DNA of 9,219 nucleotides from Flavobacterium sp. Lineage in GTDB: Bacteria; Bacteroidota; Bacteroidia; Flavobacteriales; Flavobacteriaceae. This document shows positions 1-6,471 of the stretch, piece after piece; the stretch's first letter is position 1, and each line of letters opens with the position of its first letter. The position numbers and the translations under genes were made by a program. The notes under the pieces are model-generated. The model did no database searches. It worked only from the letters and a program-made list of their open reading frames with translations, and was not told where the DNA came from. The DNA lies in NCBI RefSeq assembly GCF_021151785.1, contig NZ_JAGKWP010000093.1, positions 1-9,219 on the forward strand, given 5' to 3'.

Positions 1-9
1 CCCAAATTT

Positions 10-2901
10 ATGCGATCATTTTCATTTATATTATTTCTTTTTTTAACCTATAATTATTCATTTTCACAAAAAATAGATAGCAACCAGCAAAAAAAATGGG
101 TTGATAGTTTATACAATTCCATGACTTTTGAGGAAAAGGTGGGACAACTTTTTATGGTTGCGGCTTACTCTAATAAGAAAGAAGATCATGCTCAAGATTT
201 AGATAAATTAATTGCAAAGTATAAAATTGGAGGGCTCATTTTTTTTCAAGGTGGTCCTGTTAGACAAGCTCTTTTAACGAATCGTTTTCAAGCTCAAAGT
301 AAAATACCAATGCTTATTGGTAATGACGCTGAATGGGGATTTAGCATGCGATTAGATTCTACAGTTAAATATCCTTGGAATATGACATTGGGAGCCATTC
401 AAGATAATAAATTGATTGAAAAAATGGGCGCTCAAATGGCAAAACAATCCAAACGATTAGGTGTTCATTTCACATTTGGTCCAGTTGTAGATATTAATAC
501 TAATCCCAATAATCCAATTATTGGAAATAGGTCTTTTGGAGAAGATAAATTAAATGTTACAGCTAAAGCCCTTGCTTACATGAAAGGCTTGCAAGATAAC
601 GGGATTTTTGCAACAGCGAAACATTTCCCAGGGCATGGAGATACAGGAACAGATTCTCATCATACCTTACCTGTGGTACCTTTTGATAAGCAACGATTAG
701 ATAGTGTAGAACTTTATCCTTATAAAGAGTTAATAAAGAATGGACTTTCAAGTGTCATGGTAGCGCACTTAAATGTTCCAAGTATTGAAAGTAGAGAAGG
801 CTATCCGAGTTCATTATCTAACAAAGTGGTAACGGATTTGCTTAAAAATGAATTGCAATTTGATGGCTTAATTTTTACAGATGCCTTGAATATGAAAGGG
901 GCTAGTAATTTTAAACAACCTGGAGATATTGATTTAGAAGCTTTCTTGGCAGGTAATGATGTGCTTTTATTTGCTGAAAATGTACCTAAAGCAATTGATA
1001 AGTTTAAAGAAGCTTTTCAAGCTAATCTTTTTACAGAAGAGCGATTGGCTTATTCGGTGAAAAAAATATTGAAGTATAAATATCAAGTTGGACTGAATCA
1101 GTATAAACCAGTTGAAATTAAGAATTTATATGAAGATTTAAATGCAATTGAATATGAAGCTTTGAATTATCAGTTATATGAAAATGCCATTACCGTTTTA
1201 AAAAATGAAAGTAAATTAATTCCATTAAAAAAGTTAGAGAGAGAAAAGATTGCTTATGTGAAGTTAGGGGATGGATCAAATGAAATGTTCTTAGCTAAGT
1301 TAAAAGATTATGCTGATGTTACAGAAATTACCGCTTTTAATTTAGATACAGCATTGTTAGATTTAACTGATTTTACTAAAGTTATTGTGGGCTATCATAA
1401 ACCAGATGGTGCATGGAGAAAAAACGAATTAACTTTTAAAGAAATTAATTGGATTGATAAAATTTCAAAAGAAAAAGAAACTATTTTAGCTTTTTTTACC
1501 AAGCCTTATTCTTTACTAAAAATACCTAATTTTGATCATACAGAAGTTGTAATTCAAGCTTATCAAAACACTGATATAGCTCAAACGGTAACTGCAGAAA
1601 TTATTTTTGGAGCAAGAGTTGCTAAAGGGAAACTGCCTGTTACTATAAAGGATAATTTTGAAGTAAATCAAGGATTACCAACTCAAAAGTTAGATCGATT
1701 AGGATTTACCGTTCCTGAGAATGTAGGCATGGATTCGAAAAAATTAGCCAAGATCGATTCAATAGCTACTTATGCTATTAAACAAAAGGCAACTCCCGGA
1801 ATGCAAATTTTGGTTGCTAGAAAAGGACAAATTATTTATAGAAAATCTTTTGGTTTCCAAAAATACGACAGTATTCAAAAAGTAAAAAACACCGATATTT
1901 ATGATGTGGCATCACTAACTAAAGTGCTCGCTACCTTACCAATGGTGATGAAACAATACGATAAGAAAAGAATTTCATTGGATACACATTTGTGTCAAAT
2001 GTTACCTCTTTTTGAAAATTCTAATAAAGCCGATGCTACTTTACTAGATATGTTAACCCATCAAGCGCGTTTTCAGGCTTGGATTCCTTTTTATAAAAAT
2101 ACCTTAGACTCTTTAAAGCATCCAGATTCTTTATATTATCGAATGGCTTATTCTGAAGAGTTTCCTACTAAAGTGGCTAATAATCTTTATTTGAGAAAAG
2201 ATTACAATACCGTTATGCTCAAAATGATTGCTGATTCTCCTTTGTTAGATAAAAAGCAATACAAGTACAGTGATTTTTCTTTTATTATTTTAAAAGAATA
2301 TTTAGAACGTGCTTTAGATAAAAAATTAGATGTACTAGTAGAAGAACAGTTTTACAAACATCTGGGGGCAACTACTATGACATATAATCCATTGAATAAA
2401 TTTGAATCGACCCGAATAGCGCCTACAGAAGAGGATACTTATTTTAGATATCAAACGATTCAGGGTTATGTGCATGATATGGCAGCGGCTATGCAAGGCG
2501 GCGTTTCAGGTCATGCTGGATTATTTTCTAATTCAATTGATGTTGCAAAAATGATGCAATTGTACCTTCAAAAAGGTAAATATGGAGATCAAGAGTTTTT
2601 CAGTGAAAAAACATTTAACGATTTTAATAAATGTTACTATTGCAAAGATGGTAATAGACGAGGGGTTGGTTTTGACAAGCCTCAGTTAGGTAAAGAAGGT
2701 CCTACGTGTGGTTGTGTTTCCATGACTAGTTTTGGTCACACAGGTTTCACAGGAACTATGGCATGGGCAGACCCTGAAAAAGAAATTGTTTATGTTTTTT
2801 TATCCAATAGAACTTATCCTAATGCTGAGCCAAATAAACTTTCTAAACTAAATATTAGAGAACAAATTCAGGAAATCATTTATCAATCTATTACAGAGTA
2901 A
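10..2901 (+). CDS. Exported glycoside hydrolase family 3 / serine beta-lactamase-like fusion protein
   Basis: This 963-residue protein joins two enzyme modules. Residues 1-19 form a signal peptide (hydrophobic core, likely cut at SFS|QK), so it acts in the periplasm or envelope. Residues about 30-370 are a GH3 N-terminal barrel of the NagZ type: a GND motif near 104-106, NRSFGE at 173-178, the loop KHFPGHGD starting at K204, the Asp-Ser-His acid/base triad D215-S216-H217, and the probable nucleophile D291 in FTDALNMKG. Residues about 390-545 resemble the GH3 C-terminal domain. Residues about 570-955 form a class C beta-lactamase/esterase-like fold with S635-L-T-K638, Y753-S-D755 and H910-T-G912. 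Four cysteines (C875, C878, C900, C902) lie just before the HTG motif. By family knowledge the GH3 part would remove beta-linked N-acetylglucosamine, probably from peptidoglycan fragments. The second activity is unknown and could be a peptidase or esterase. It is the first gene of a likely four-gene operon; its promoter is outside the window. Confidence 0.92.
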   Translation: MRSFSFILFLFLTYNYSFSQKIDSNQQKKWVDSLYNSMTFEEKVGQLFMVAAYSNKKEDHAQDLDKLIAKYKIGGLIFFQGGPVRQALLTNRFQAQSKIPMLIGNDAEWGFSMRLDSTVKYPWNMTLGAIQDNKLIEKMGAQMAKQSKRLGVHFTFGPVVDINTNPNNPIIGNRSFGEDKLNVTAKALAYMKGLQDNGIFATAKHFPGHGDTGTDSHHTLPVVPFDKQRLDSVELYPYKELIKNGLSSVMVAHLNVPSIESREGYPSSLSNKVVTDLLKNELQFDGLIFTDALNMKGASNFKQPGDIDLEAFLAGNDVLLFAENVPKAIDKFKEAFQANLFTEERLAYSVKKILKYKYQVGLNQYKPVEIKNLYEDLNAIEYEALNYQLYENAITVLKNESKLIPLKKLEREKIAYVKLGDGSNEMFLAKLKDYADVTEITAFNLDTALLDLTDFTKVIVGYHKPDGAWRKNELTFKEINWIDKISKEKETILAFFTKPYSLLKIPNFDHTEVVIQAYQNTDIAQTVTAEIIFGARVAKGKLPVTIKDNFEVNQGLPTQKLDRLGFTVPENVGMDSKKLAKIDSIATYAIKQKATPGMQILVARKGQIIYRKSFGFQKYDSIQKVKNTDIYDVASLTKVLATLPMVMKQYDKKRISLDTHLCQMLPLFENSNKADATLLDMLTHQARFQAWIPFYKNTLDSLKHPDSLYYRMAYSEEFPTKVANNLYLRKDYNTVMLKMIADSPLLDKKQYKYSDFSFIILKEYLERALDKKLDVLVEEQFYKHLGATTMTYNPLNKFESTRIAPTEEDTYFRYQTIQGYVHDMAAAMQGGVSGHAGLFSNSIDVAKMMQLYLQKGKYGDQEFFSEKTFNDFNKCYYCKDGNRRGVGFDKPQLGKEGPTCGCVSMTSFGHTGFTGTMAWADPEKEIVYVFLSNRTYPNAEPNKLSKLNIREQIQEIIYQSITE

Positions 2902-2903
2902 CT

Positions 2904-3359
2904 ATGCTATCAACCGCTACAACACCACAAGAATATATTGAACAGTTGCCCGAAGAGCGAAAAGAAGCTGTTAAAAGATTAAGAGAAGTTATCATTACAC
3001 ATTTGCCTGAAGGTTTTACAGAGGGCATGGGGTATGGTATGGTTGGCTATGCTGTTCCACATTCTATATACCCGGCAGGATACCATTGTAACCCTAAATT
3101 GCCATTACCTTTTTTAAGTTTTGCTTCTCAAAAAAATAGCATTAATCTTTATCATATGGGATTATATGCAAAGAAGGAACTTTACGATTGGTTTATTAGC
3201 GAATTTCCCAAACATTCTAAGAAAAAATTAGATATAGGTAAAAGTTGTATGCGTTTTAAAAAAGAGGAGGATATTCCTTTTGATTTAATTGCAGAGTTAG
3301 TAACCAAGATGTCTGTACAAGATTGGATTTCTTGTTATGAAATGAATTTCAAAAAATAA
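2904..3359 (+). CDS. DUF1801 domain protein (YdhG-like)
   Basis: This is a 151-residue soluble protein with no signal peptide or membrane segment, so probably cytoplasmic. The start (helical TPQEYIEQLPEERKEAVKRL, residues 7-26, then GFTEGMGYGM) and the middle (LPFLSFASQKNSINLYHMGLY) match the DUF1801 pattern: a helix, a conserved glycine-rich strand and an aromatic strand. The conserved C-terminal part is also there (GKSCMRFKKEEDIP, then a helix ending in a basic tail), so the gene looks full length. The biochemical role of the family is not established. The ATG lies 2 bases after the stop of the upstream hydrolase and the stop is 3 bases before the bshA start, so co-transcription and perhaps translational coupling are likely. 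No Shine-Dalgarno is visible. Family assignment is from remembered pattern, not from a search. Confidence 0.85.
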   Translation: MLSTATTPQEYIEQLPEERKEAVKRLREVIITHLPEGFTEGMGYGMVGYAVPHSIYPAGYHCNPKLPLPFLSFASQKNSINLYHMGLYAKKELYDWFISEFPKHSKKKLDIGKSCMRFKKEEDIPFDLIAELVTKMSVQDWISCYEMNFKK

Positions 3360-3362
3360 ATT

Positions 3363-4496
3363 ATGAAAATTGCTATTGTTTGTTATCCAACATTTGGAGG
3401 AAGTGGAGTAGTAGCTACCGAACTAGGTTTGGAATTAGCTCAAAAAGGACATGAAATTCATTTTATTACTTATAAACAGCCGGTTCGGTTATCATTACTA
3501 AACCCTAATATTTACTTTCATGAGGTGAATGTACCCAATTATCCTCTATTTCATTATCAACCCTATGAATTAGCCTTGTCAAGTAAATTAGTTGATATGG
3601 TAAAATTGCATAAAATTGATGTCTTGCATGTACATTATGCTATTCCTCATGCTTATGCGGGGTATATGGCTAAAAAGATGTTAGAAGATGAAGGGATTTA
3701 TATACCAATGATTACCACACTTCATGGTACGGATATTACACTTGTTGGTAATCATCCTTTTTATAAAACCGCGGTAACGTTCAGTATCAATCAATCAGAT
3801 TATGTGACTAGTGTTTCAAGAAGTTTAAAGGAAGATACATATCGTCTATTTGATATTAAGAAAGAAATTCACGTTATTCCTAATTTCATTGAAATTGATG
3901 AAGAAAAACATATCATTAAAGGACAAAAATGTCATCGTTCGGTTTTGGCTCCAAATGATGAAAAAATCATAACCCATATTTCTAATTTTAGAAAGGTGAA
4001 GCGCATTCCAGATGTAGTAAAAACTTTTTATACTATTCAAAAAAGTGTTCCCTCAAAATTAATGATGGTAGGCGAAGGTCCTGAAAAATTAGTTGCTGAA
4101 AAAATGTGTGAGGATTTAGGCATTTCAGATAAAGTCATCTTTTTTGGAAACAGTAATGATATTGATCAAATATTAAAATACTCGGATTTGTTTTTATTAC
4201 CTTCAGAAACGGAAAGTTTTGGATTGGCGGCATTAGAAGCTATGGCTTTTGGCGTACCTGTAATTTCAAGTAACTCAGGAGGAATTCCAGAAGTAAATGA
4301 ACATGGAATATCAGGTTATCTAAGCAACGTAGGTGATGTAGAAGATATGAGTAAAAATGCGATTGCTATTTTACAAGATGAAGCCGTGCATGCCCAATTT
4401 AAAAAGGCTGCTTTTGAAGTGGCTAAAAAATATGATATTAACCATATTCTACCTCTTTATGAAGAGATGTACAACCAAGCTTTAAACAAAAGATAA
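3363..4496 (+). CDS. bshA: N-acetyl-alpha-D-glucosaminyl L-malate synthase BshA
   Basis: BshA is a GT4-family retaining glycosyltransferase that transfers GlcNAc from UDP-GlcNAc to L-malate, the first step of bacillithiol synthesis in the cytoplasm. The 377-residue length is usual for the family. The N-terminus carries the characteristic CYPTFGGSGVVATELG (residues 7-22). Other marks are HVHYAIPH at 89-96, LHGTD at 120-124, SNFRKVKR at 207-214 (donor-phosphate loop) and the GT4 E-x7-E motif E284...E292 inside ETESFGLAALEAM. These set it apart from generic GT4 enzymes and make the assignment strong. It lies 3 bases after the DUF1801 gene and 8 bases before the next lipoprotein gene. The other pathway genes, bshB (deacetylase) and bshC (cysteine-adding enzyme), are not in the window. 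All key motifs are intact. Confidence 0.94.
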   Translation: MKIAIVCYPTFGGSGVVATELGLELAQKGHEIHFITYKQPVRLSLLNPNIYFHEVNVPNYPLFHYQPYELALSSKLVDMVKLHKIDVLHVHYAIPHAYAGYMAKKMLEDEGIYIPMITTLHGTDITLVGNHPFYKTAVTFSINQSDYVTSVSRSLKEDTYRLFDIKKEIHVIPNFIEIDEEKHIIKGQKCHRSVLAPNDEKIITHISNFRKVKRIPDVVKTFYTIQKSVPSKLMMVGEGPEKLVAEKMCEDLGISDKVIFFGNSNDIDQILKYSDLFLLPSETESFGLAALEAMAFGVPVISSNSGGIPEVNEHGISGYLSNVGDVEDMSKNAIAILQDEAVHAQFKKAAFEVAKKYDINHILPLYEEMYNQALNKR

Positions 4497-4504
4497 AATA
4501 GCTT

Positions 4505-4978
4505 ATGAAATTAAGTCTTATAATTTTTCATTTTTCTTTTGTATTCTTACTGGGATGCAAATCGGAATTAACTGCTCATAAACCCAATGTTGAAACTAAA
4601 ACAGCTCCAATAGAGGAATCCTACAAAGTTATTTATAAAAGTCAGATGAGTTCGAAGAAGACAAAAGAACATCAAATCATCACCTCGAATGAAGAACTTT
4701 CTAATTTAGTATCTGAGATGAATATTGATGCTAAAGATTATACCATTTTTTTAAATATTGATTTTAAAAAATATAATCTACTAGCTTATTATTTAGGAGA
4801 AAAACCTACTGGGGGTTATGATGTGGTTCTTAATGAAGTTAAAGAAACAAAAGACCAAATGATCTTTTCTTTTAAAGAGACTGTACCTACAATTGATGAA
4901 CTGACCACAAGTGCAAGTACCTCACCGTGCATCTTTGTACAAGTATTAAAAAATAAAAAAATTGTTTTGCAATACTAA
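4505..4978 (+). CDS. Lipoprotein with PrcB-C-like domain
   Basis: This 157-residue protein starts with a lipoprotein signal peptide: hydrophobic residues 3-16 and lipobox L15-L16-G17-C18, so C18 would be lipidated and the protein anchored in the envelope facing the periplasm or surface. Residues about 20-45 are a polar linker. The C-terminal half resembles the PrcB C-terminal domain: FKKYNLLAYYLGEKPTGGYDV, with the hallmark GEKPTGGY at 98-105, then a strand pair and SPCIFVQVLK around 140-148. In the founding case PrcB, from the spirochete Treponema denticola, the domain belongs to a lipoprotein that stabilises a protease complex. No such protease is nearby, so that role cannot be transferred. 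It is the last gene of the operon, and its stop codon TAA (4976-4978) overlaps the base of the terminator hairpin. The family call is by eye. Confidence 0.8.
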   Translation: MKLSLIIFHFSFVFLLGCKSELTAHKPNVETKTAPIEESYKVIYKSQMSSKKTKEHQIITSNEELSNLVSEMNIDAKDYTIFLNIDFKKYNLLAYYLGEKPTGGYDVVLNEVKETKDQMIFSFKETVPTIDELTTSASTSPCIFVQVLKNKKIVLQY

Positions 4979-5000
4979 AAATCCCCAATCGGGGATTTTT
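4977..5000. terminator. Bidirectional rho-independent terminator between convergent genes
   Basis: The sequence holds a perfect 10-bp inverted repeat, AAAAATCCCC (4977-4986) and GGGGATTTTT (4991-5000), around the loop AATC. Because the arms begin and end in A and T runs, RNA from either strand would form a GC-rich hairpin followed by U residues. It lies between the lipoprotein stop (4978, plus) and the beta-barrel stop (5005, minus), so it can end both transcripts. The plus arm includes the last two bases of the upstream TAA. Confidence 0.9.
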
Positions 5001-5004
5001 ATTT

Positions 5005-5505
5005 TTAAAATTTGTATCGAATTCCTAATGCAACATCAGGACCAAAATCATCATTAATACTATCAGAGAAATAGATTTCTGGTCTAAAATCTAATGAAAG
5101 TTGTAATGGAATGTCGAAATTGTATTCAATACCAATATCACCCGCAGCAAACAACACGGTGTTCGAATCACCTTTATATTTCACATTGTTGATGTAATAC
5201 GTATTTGTTTTCCAAGAACCAATTCCACCTCCTATACCCGCATACCAAATGAATCCTCCATCAATATTCCAAACCCATTGATGTAGAGCCGCTAGTTTAA
5301 CCGCATCATAATCTTTACTATTTCTCCATCCCAAATCAAATTCTAATCGAGTATCAGAGGAAATAGCTCGCTGATATGAAATTTCACCTCCAAAACCGTC
5401 ATTGTCACCTAGTCGTAATCCTAAAGCGTTTTTTGATAAATTCTGTGCCTGTCCACTACATGCTAATACTACTAACAAAATAGCTGTAAATAAATTTTTT
5501 TTCAT
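5005..5505 (-). CDS. Small outer-membrane beta-barrel protein
   Basis: This 166-residue protein has an N-terminal signal peptide (basic KK, hydrophobic residues 5-15, likely cut after A20 in GQA|Q). The mature part is short alternating beta strands rich in glycine and aromatics, for example GLRLGDNDGFGGEISYQ and WYAGIGGGIGSW, with charged turns between, and it ends in RYKF with phenylalanine as the last residue. That terminal aromatic and the size fit an eight-stranded outer-membrane barrel of the OmpA/OmpW-like size class, common in Flavobacteria. No catalytic motif is visible and the function is unknown. C16 in VLAC is a poor lipobox (leucine at -2), so a lipoprotein is less likely. It lies 97 bases after the minus-strand lipoprotein gene, with a possible -7 box of its own, and ends against the shared hairpin. 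Confidence 0.85.
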   Translation of the reverse strand: MKKNLFTAILLVVLACSGQAQNLSKNALGLRLGDNDGFGGEISYQRAISSDTRLEFDLGWRNSKDYDAVKLAALHQWVWNIDGGFIWYAGIGGGIGSWKTNTYYINNVKYKGDSNTVLFAAGDIGIEYNFDIPLQLSLDFRPEIYFSDSINDDFGPDVALGIRYKF

Positions 5506-5530
5506 GTTTCATCTATTTAATTATATGTTA

Positions 5531-5538
5531 CAAATGTA
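5531..5538 (-). promoter_or_regulatory. Possible Bacteroidota -7 box for the beta-barrel gene
   Basis: Read on the minus strand, the sequence is TACATTTG, an exact match to the Bacteroidota -7 consensus TAnnTTTG, with 25 bases between it and the ATG of the beta-barrel gene. I see no good TTG at the expected -33 spacing, so support comes only from the -7 match and its position in the 97-base gap between the two minus-strand genes. Confidence 0.4.
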
Positions 5539-5602
5539 GAAGTTGTACACTTAAATAGCGTTACATTATTTTTGATTTTTCTTTCACAATTATAAGTTCA
5601 AT

Positions 5603-6406
5603 TTAATTGACTATATAGGTGTCTAGAAATTCTTCTTGCGTCTGATTGGTAGTAGCTGGAATGCCTAATTGACCAGCAAGGTTATTATCCAGTGTATAGT
5701 TTGTAATTGTTTTAGTATAAACAACGCCAATATTTTTAGCGATGTATTGAGTAGAAGTAACCACATCTTGTGAAGGGAAGAGGGTAATGGTAAATGGCAC
5801 ACCATTAAAAACTTGTATTGTACTTACTTTTAAATTTAAAATTATTTTTGTTGTTTTCACTTCTGAATAAGAATCTCCGTTAGGACTTATAAAAGAATTT
5901 AATGTAACGCCTCCTTGTGATTTTAAATTATATTCAATAACCATAGGAATGTTATTGATTGTTTGCTCAAAGCTCCCCGATTTACTACTTAACAATTCAC
6001 CTTCTGAGGCATTTTTTTTAAAGATAATGAAATCATTTAATGTTAAATCTAAACCAACAGGTAGTGTTTGTCCTTGACCAAATGAAAAATCACCATTCAA
6101 TACTAGTAACTGATTTTCTTCTCTTACACCATTATTTTTTAGTGCAGTTGAATAAAATCCATTAGAGATGTCATTTTTTGTTTTGAATTTTTTGTATGAT
6201 TTAGATTGAATGATTGTATCTCCAGATATATATAAAGAATCTCTTGAATTTGTTCCATTCCCGATAACATCATAAGTCCAATAGTTTCCTGATTGCAACG
6301 GAACTGGAAAAACAACATCCGGATTATTGGTGTTATTTTCTCCATTATCAGAAGAACAAGCAAATAAATTCAAGCCAATGAACGTAAATAGAAGTAGTCT
6401 TTTCAT
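5603..6406 (-). CDS. Predicted lipoprotein of unknown function
   Basis: This 267-residue protein has a lipoprotein signal peptide: MKRLLLFTF, then lipobox L14-F15-A16-C17. The sequence after the cysteine (SSDNGENN) is acidic and serine-rich and loosely resembles lipoprotein export signals described in Flavobacterium, so surface exposure is possible but inferred. The mature protein begins with FPVPLQSGNYWTYDV and continues with SLYISGDTIIQSKSYKKF. This opening (short linker, W-x-Y, then a D-S-L-Y strand) recurs in many Bacteroidota lipoproteins of unknown role. The rest is beta-rich with asparagine-, serine- and threonine-rich turns; no enzyme motif is visible. The ATG is 65 bases from the divergent aroC start. 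It precedes the beta-barrel gene on the same strand, so the two may share some transcription. No clear -7 box was found for it. Confidence 0.82.
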   Translation of the reverse strand: MKRLLLFTFIGLNLFACSSDNGENNTNNPDVVFPVPLQSGNYWTYDVIGNGTNSRDSLYISGDTIIQSKSYKKFKTKNDISNGFYSTALKNNGVREENQLLVLNGDFSFGQGQTLPVGLDLTLNDFIIFKKNASEGELLSSKSGSFEQTINNIPMVIEYNLKSQGGVTLNSFISPNGDSYSEVKTTKIILNLKVSTIQVFNGVPFTITLFPSQDVVTSTQYIAKNIGVVYTKTITNYTLDNNLAGQLGIPATTNQTQEEFLDTYIVN

Positions 6407-6419
6407 GTTTAATAAATGT

Positions 6420-6453
6420 TTGTGCTAATATAACAAATAAATATCTAATTTTG
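6420..6453 (+). promoter_or_regulatory. Bacteroidota-type -33/-7 promoter for aroC
   Basis: TTG at 6420-6422 (within TTTG 6419-6422) and TAATTTTG at 6446-6453 match the flavobacterial pattern TTG-N17-23-TAnnTTTG, with a spacer of 23 bases. The -7 box ends 18 bases before the aroC ATG, leaving a short 5' untranslated leader. The whole divergent gap is 65 bases, so control of the opposite lipoprotein gene must overlap this site. Confidence 0.6.
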
Positions 6454-6471
6454 TTTTAAATACTACTACTC

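Noticed and set aside
563..751. Minus-strand reading frame of 62 codons inside the GH3 domain
   Set aside because: It lies wholly within the coding region of the hydrolase, shows no domain and has no promoter context.
2266..2274. Y753-S-D755 in place of the Y-x-N of classic class C beta-lactamases as a defective active site
   Set aside because: From recall, Y-S-D is common in beta-lactamase-related esterases and peptidases, and the catalytic tyrosine is present, so this is more likely a subfamily trait than a loss of function.
3846..4040. Minus-strand reading frame of 64 codons inside bshA
   Set aside because: It overlaps a well-supported gene and its composition (Asn, Phe, Ile) is what AT-rich antisense gives by chance.
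5449..5469. VLAC at residues 13-16 of the beta-barrel protein as a lipobox
   Set aside because: Leucine at -2 is atypical, and a better signal peptidase I site (GQA|Q) follows; the mature part looks like a barrel, not an anchored globular protein.
6139..6363. Second minus-strand frame of 74 codons inside the lipoprotein gene
   Set aside because: The annotated frame has a lipobox and a coherent mature sequence; this one has no recognisable start context or domain.
6434..6441. TTTATTTG on the minus strand as a -7 box for the lipoprotein gene
   Set aside because: It misses the A of TAnnTTTG and has no TTG at a suitable distance, so I did not list it as a promoter.
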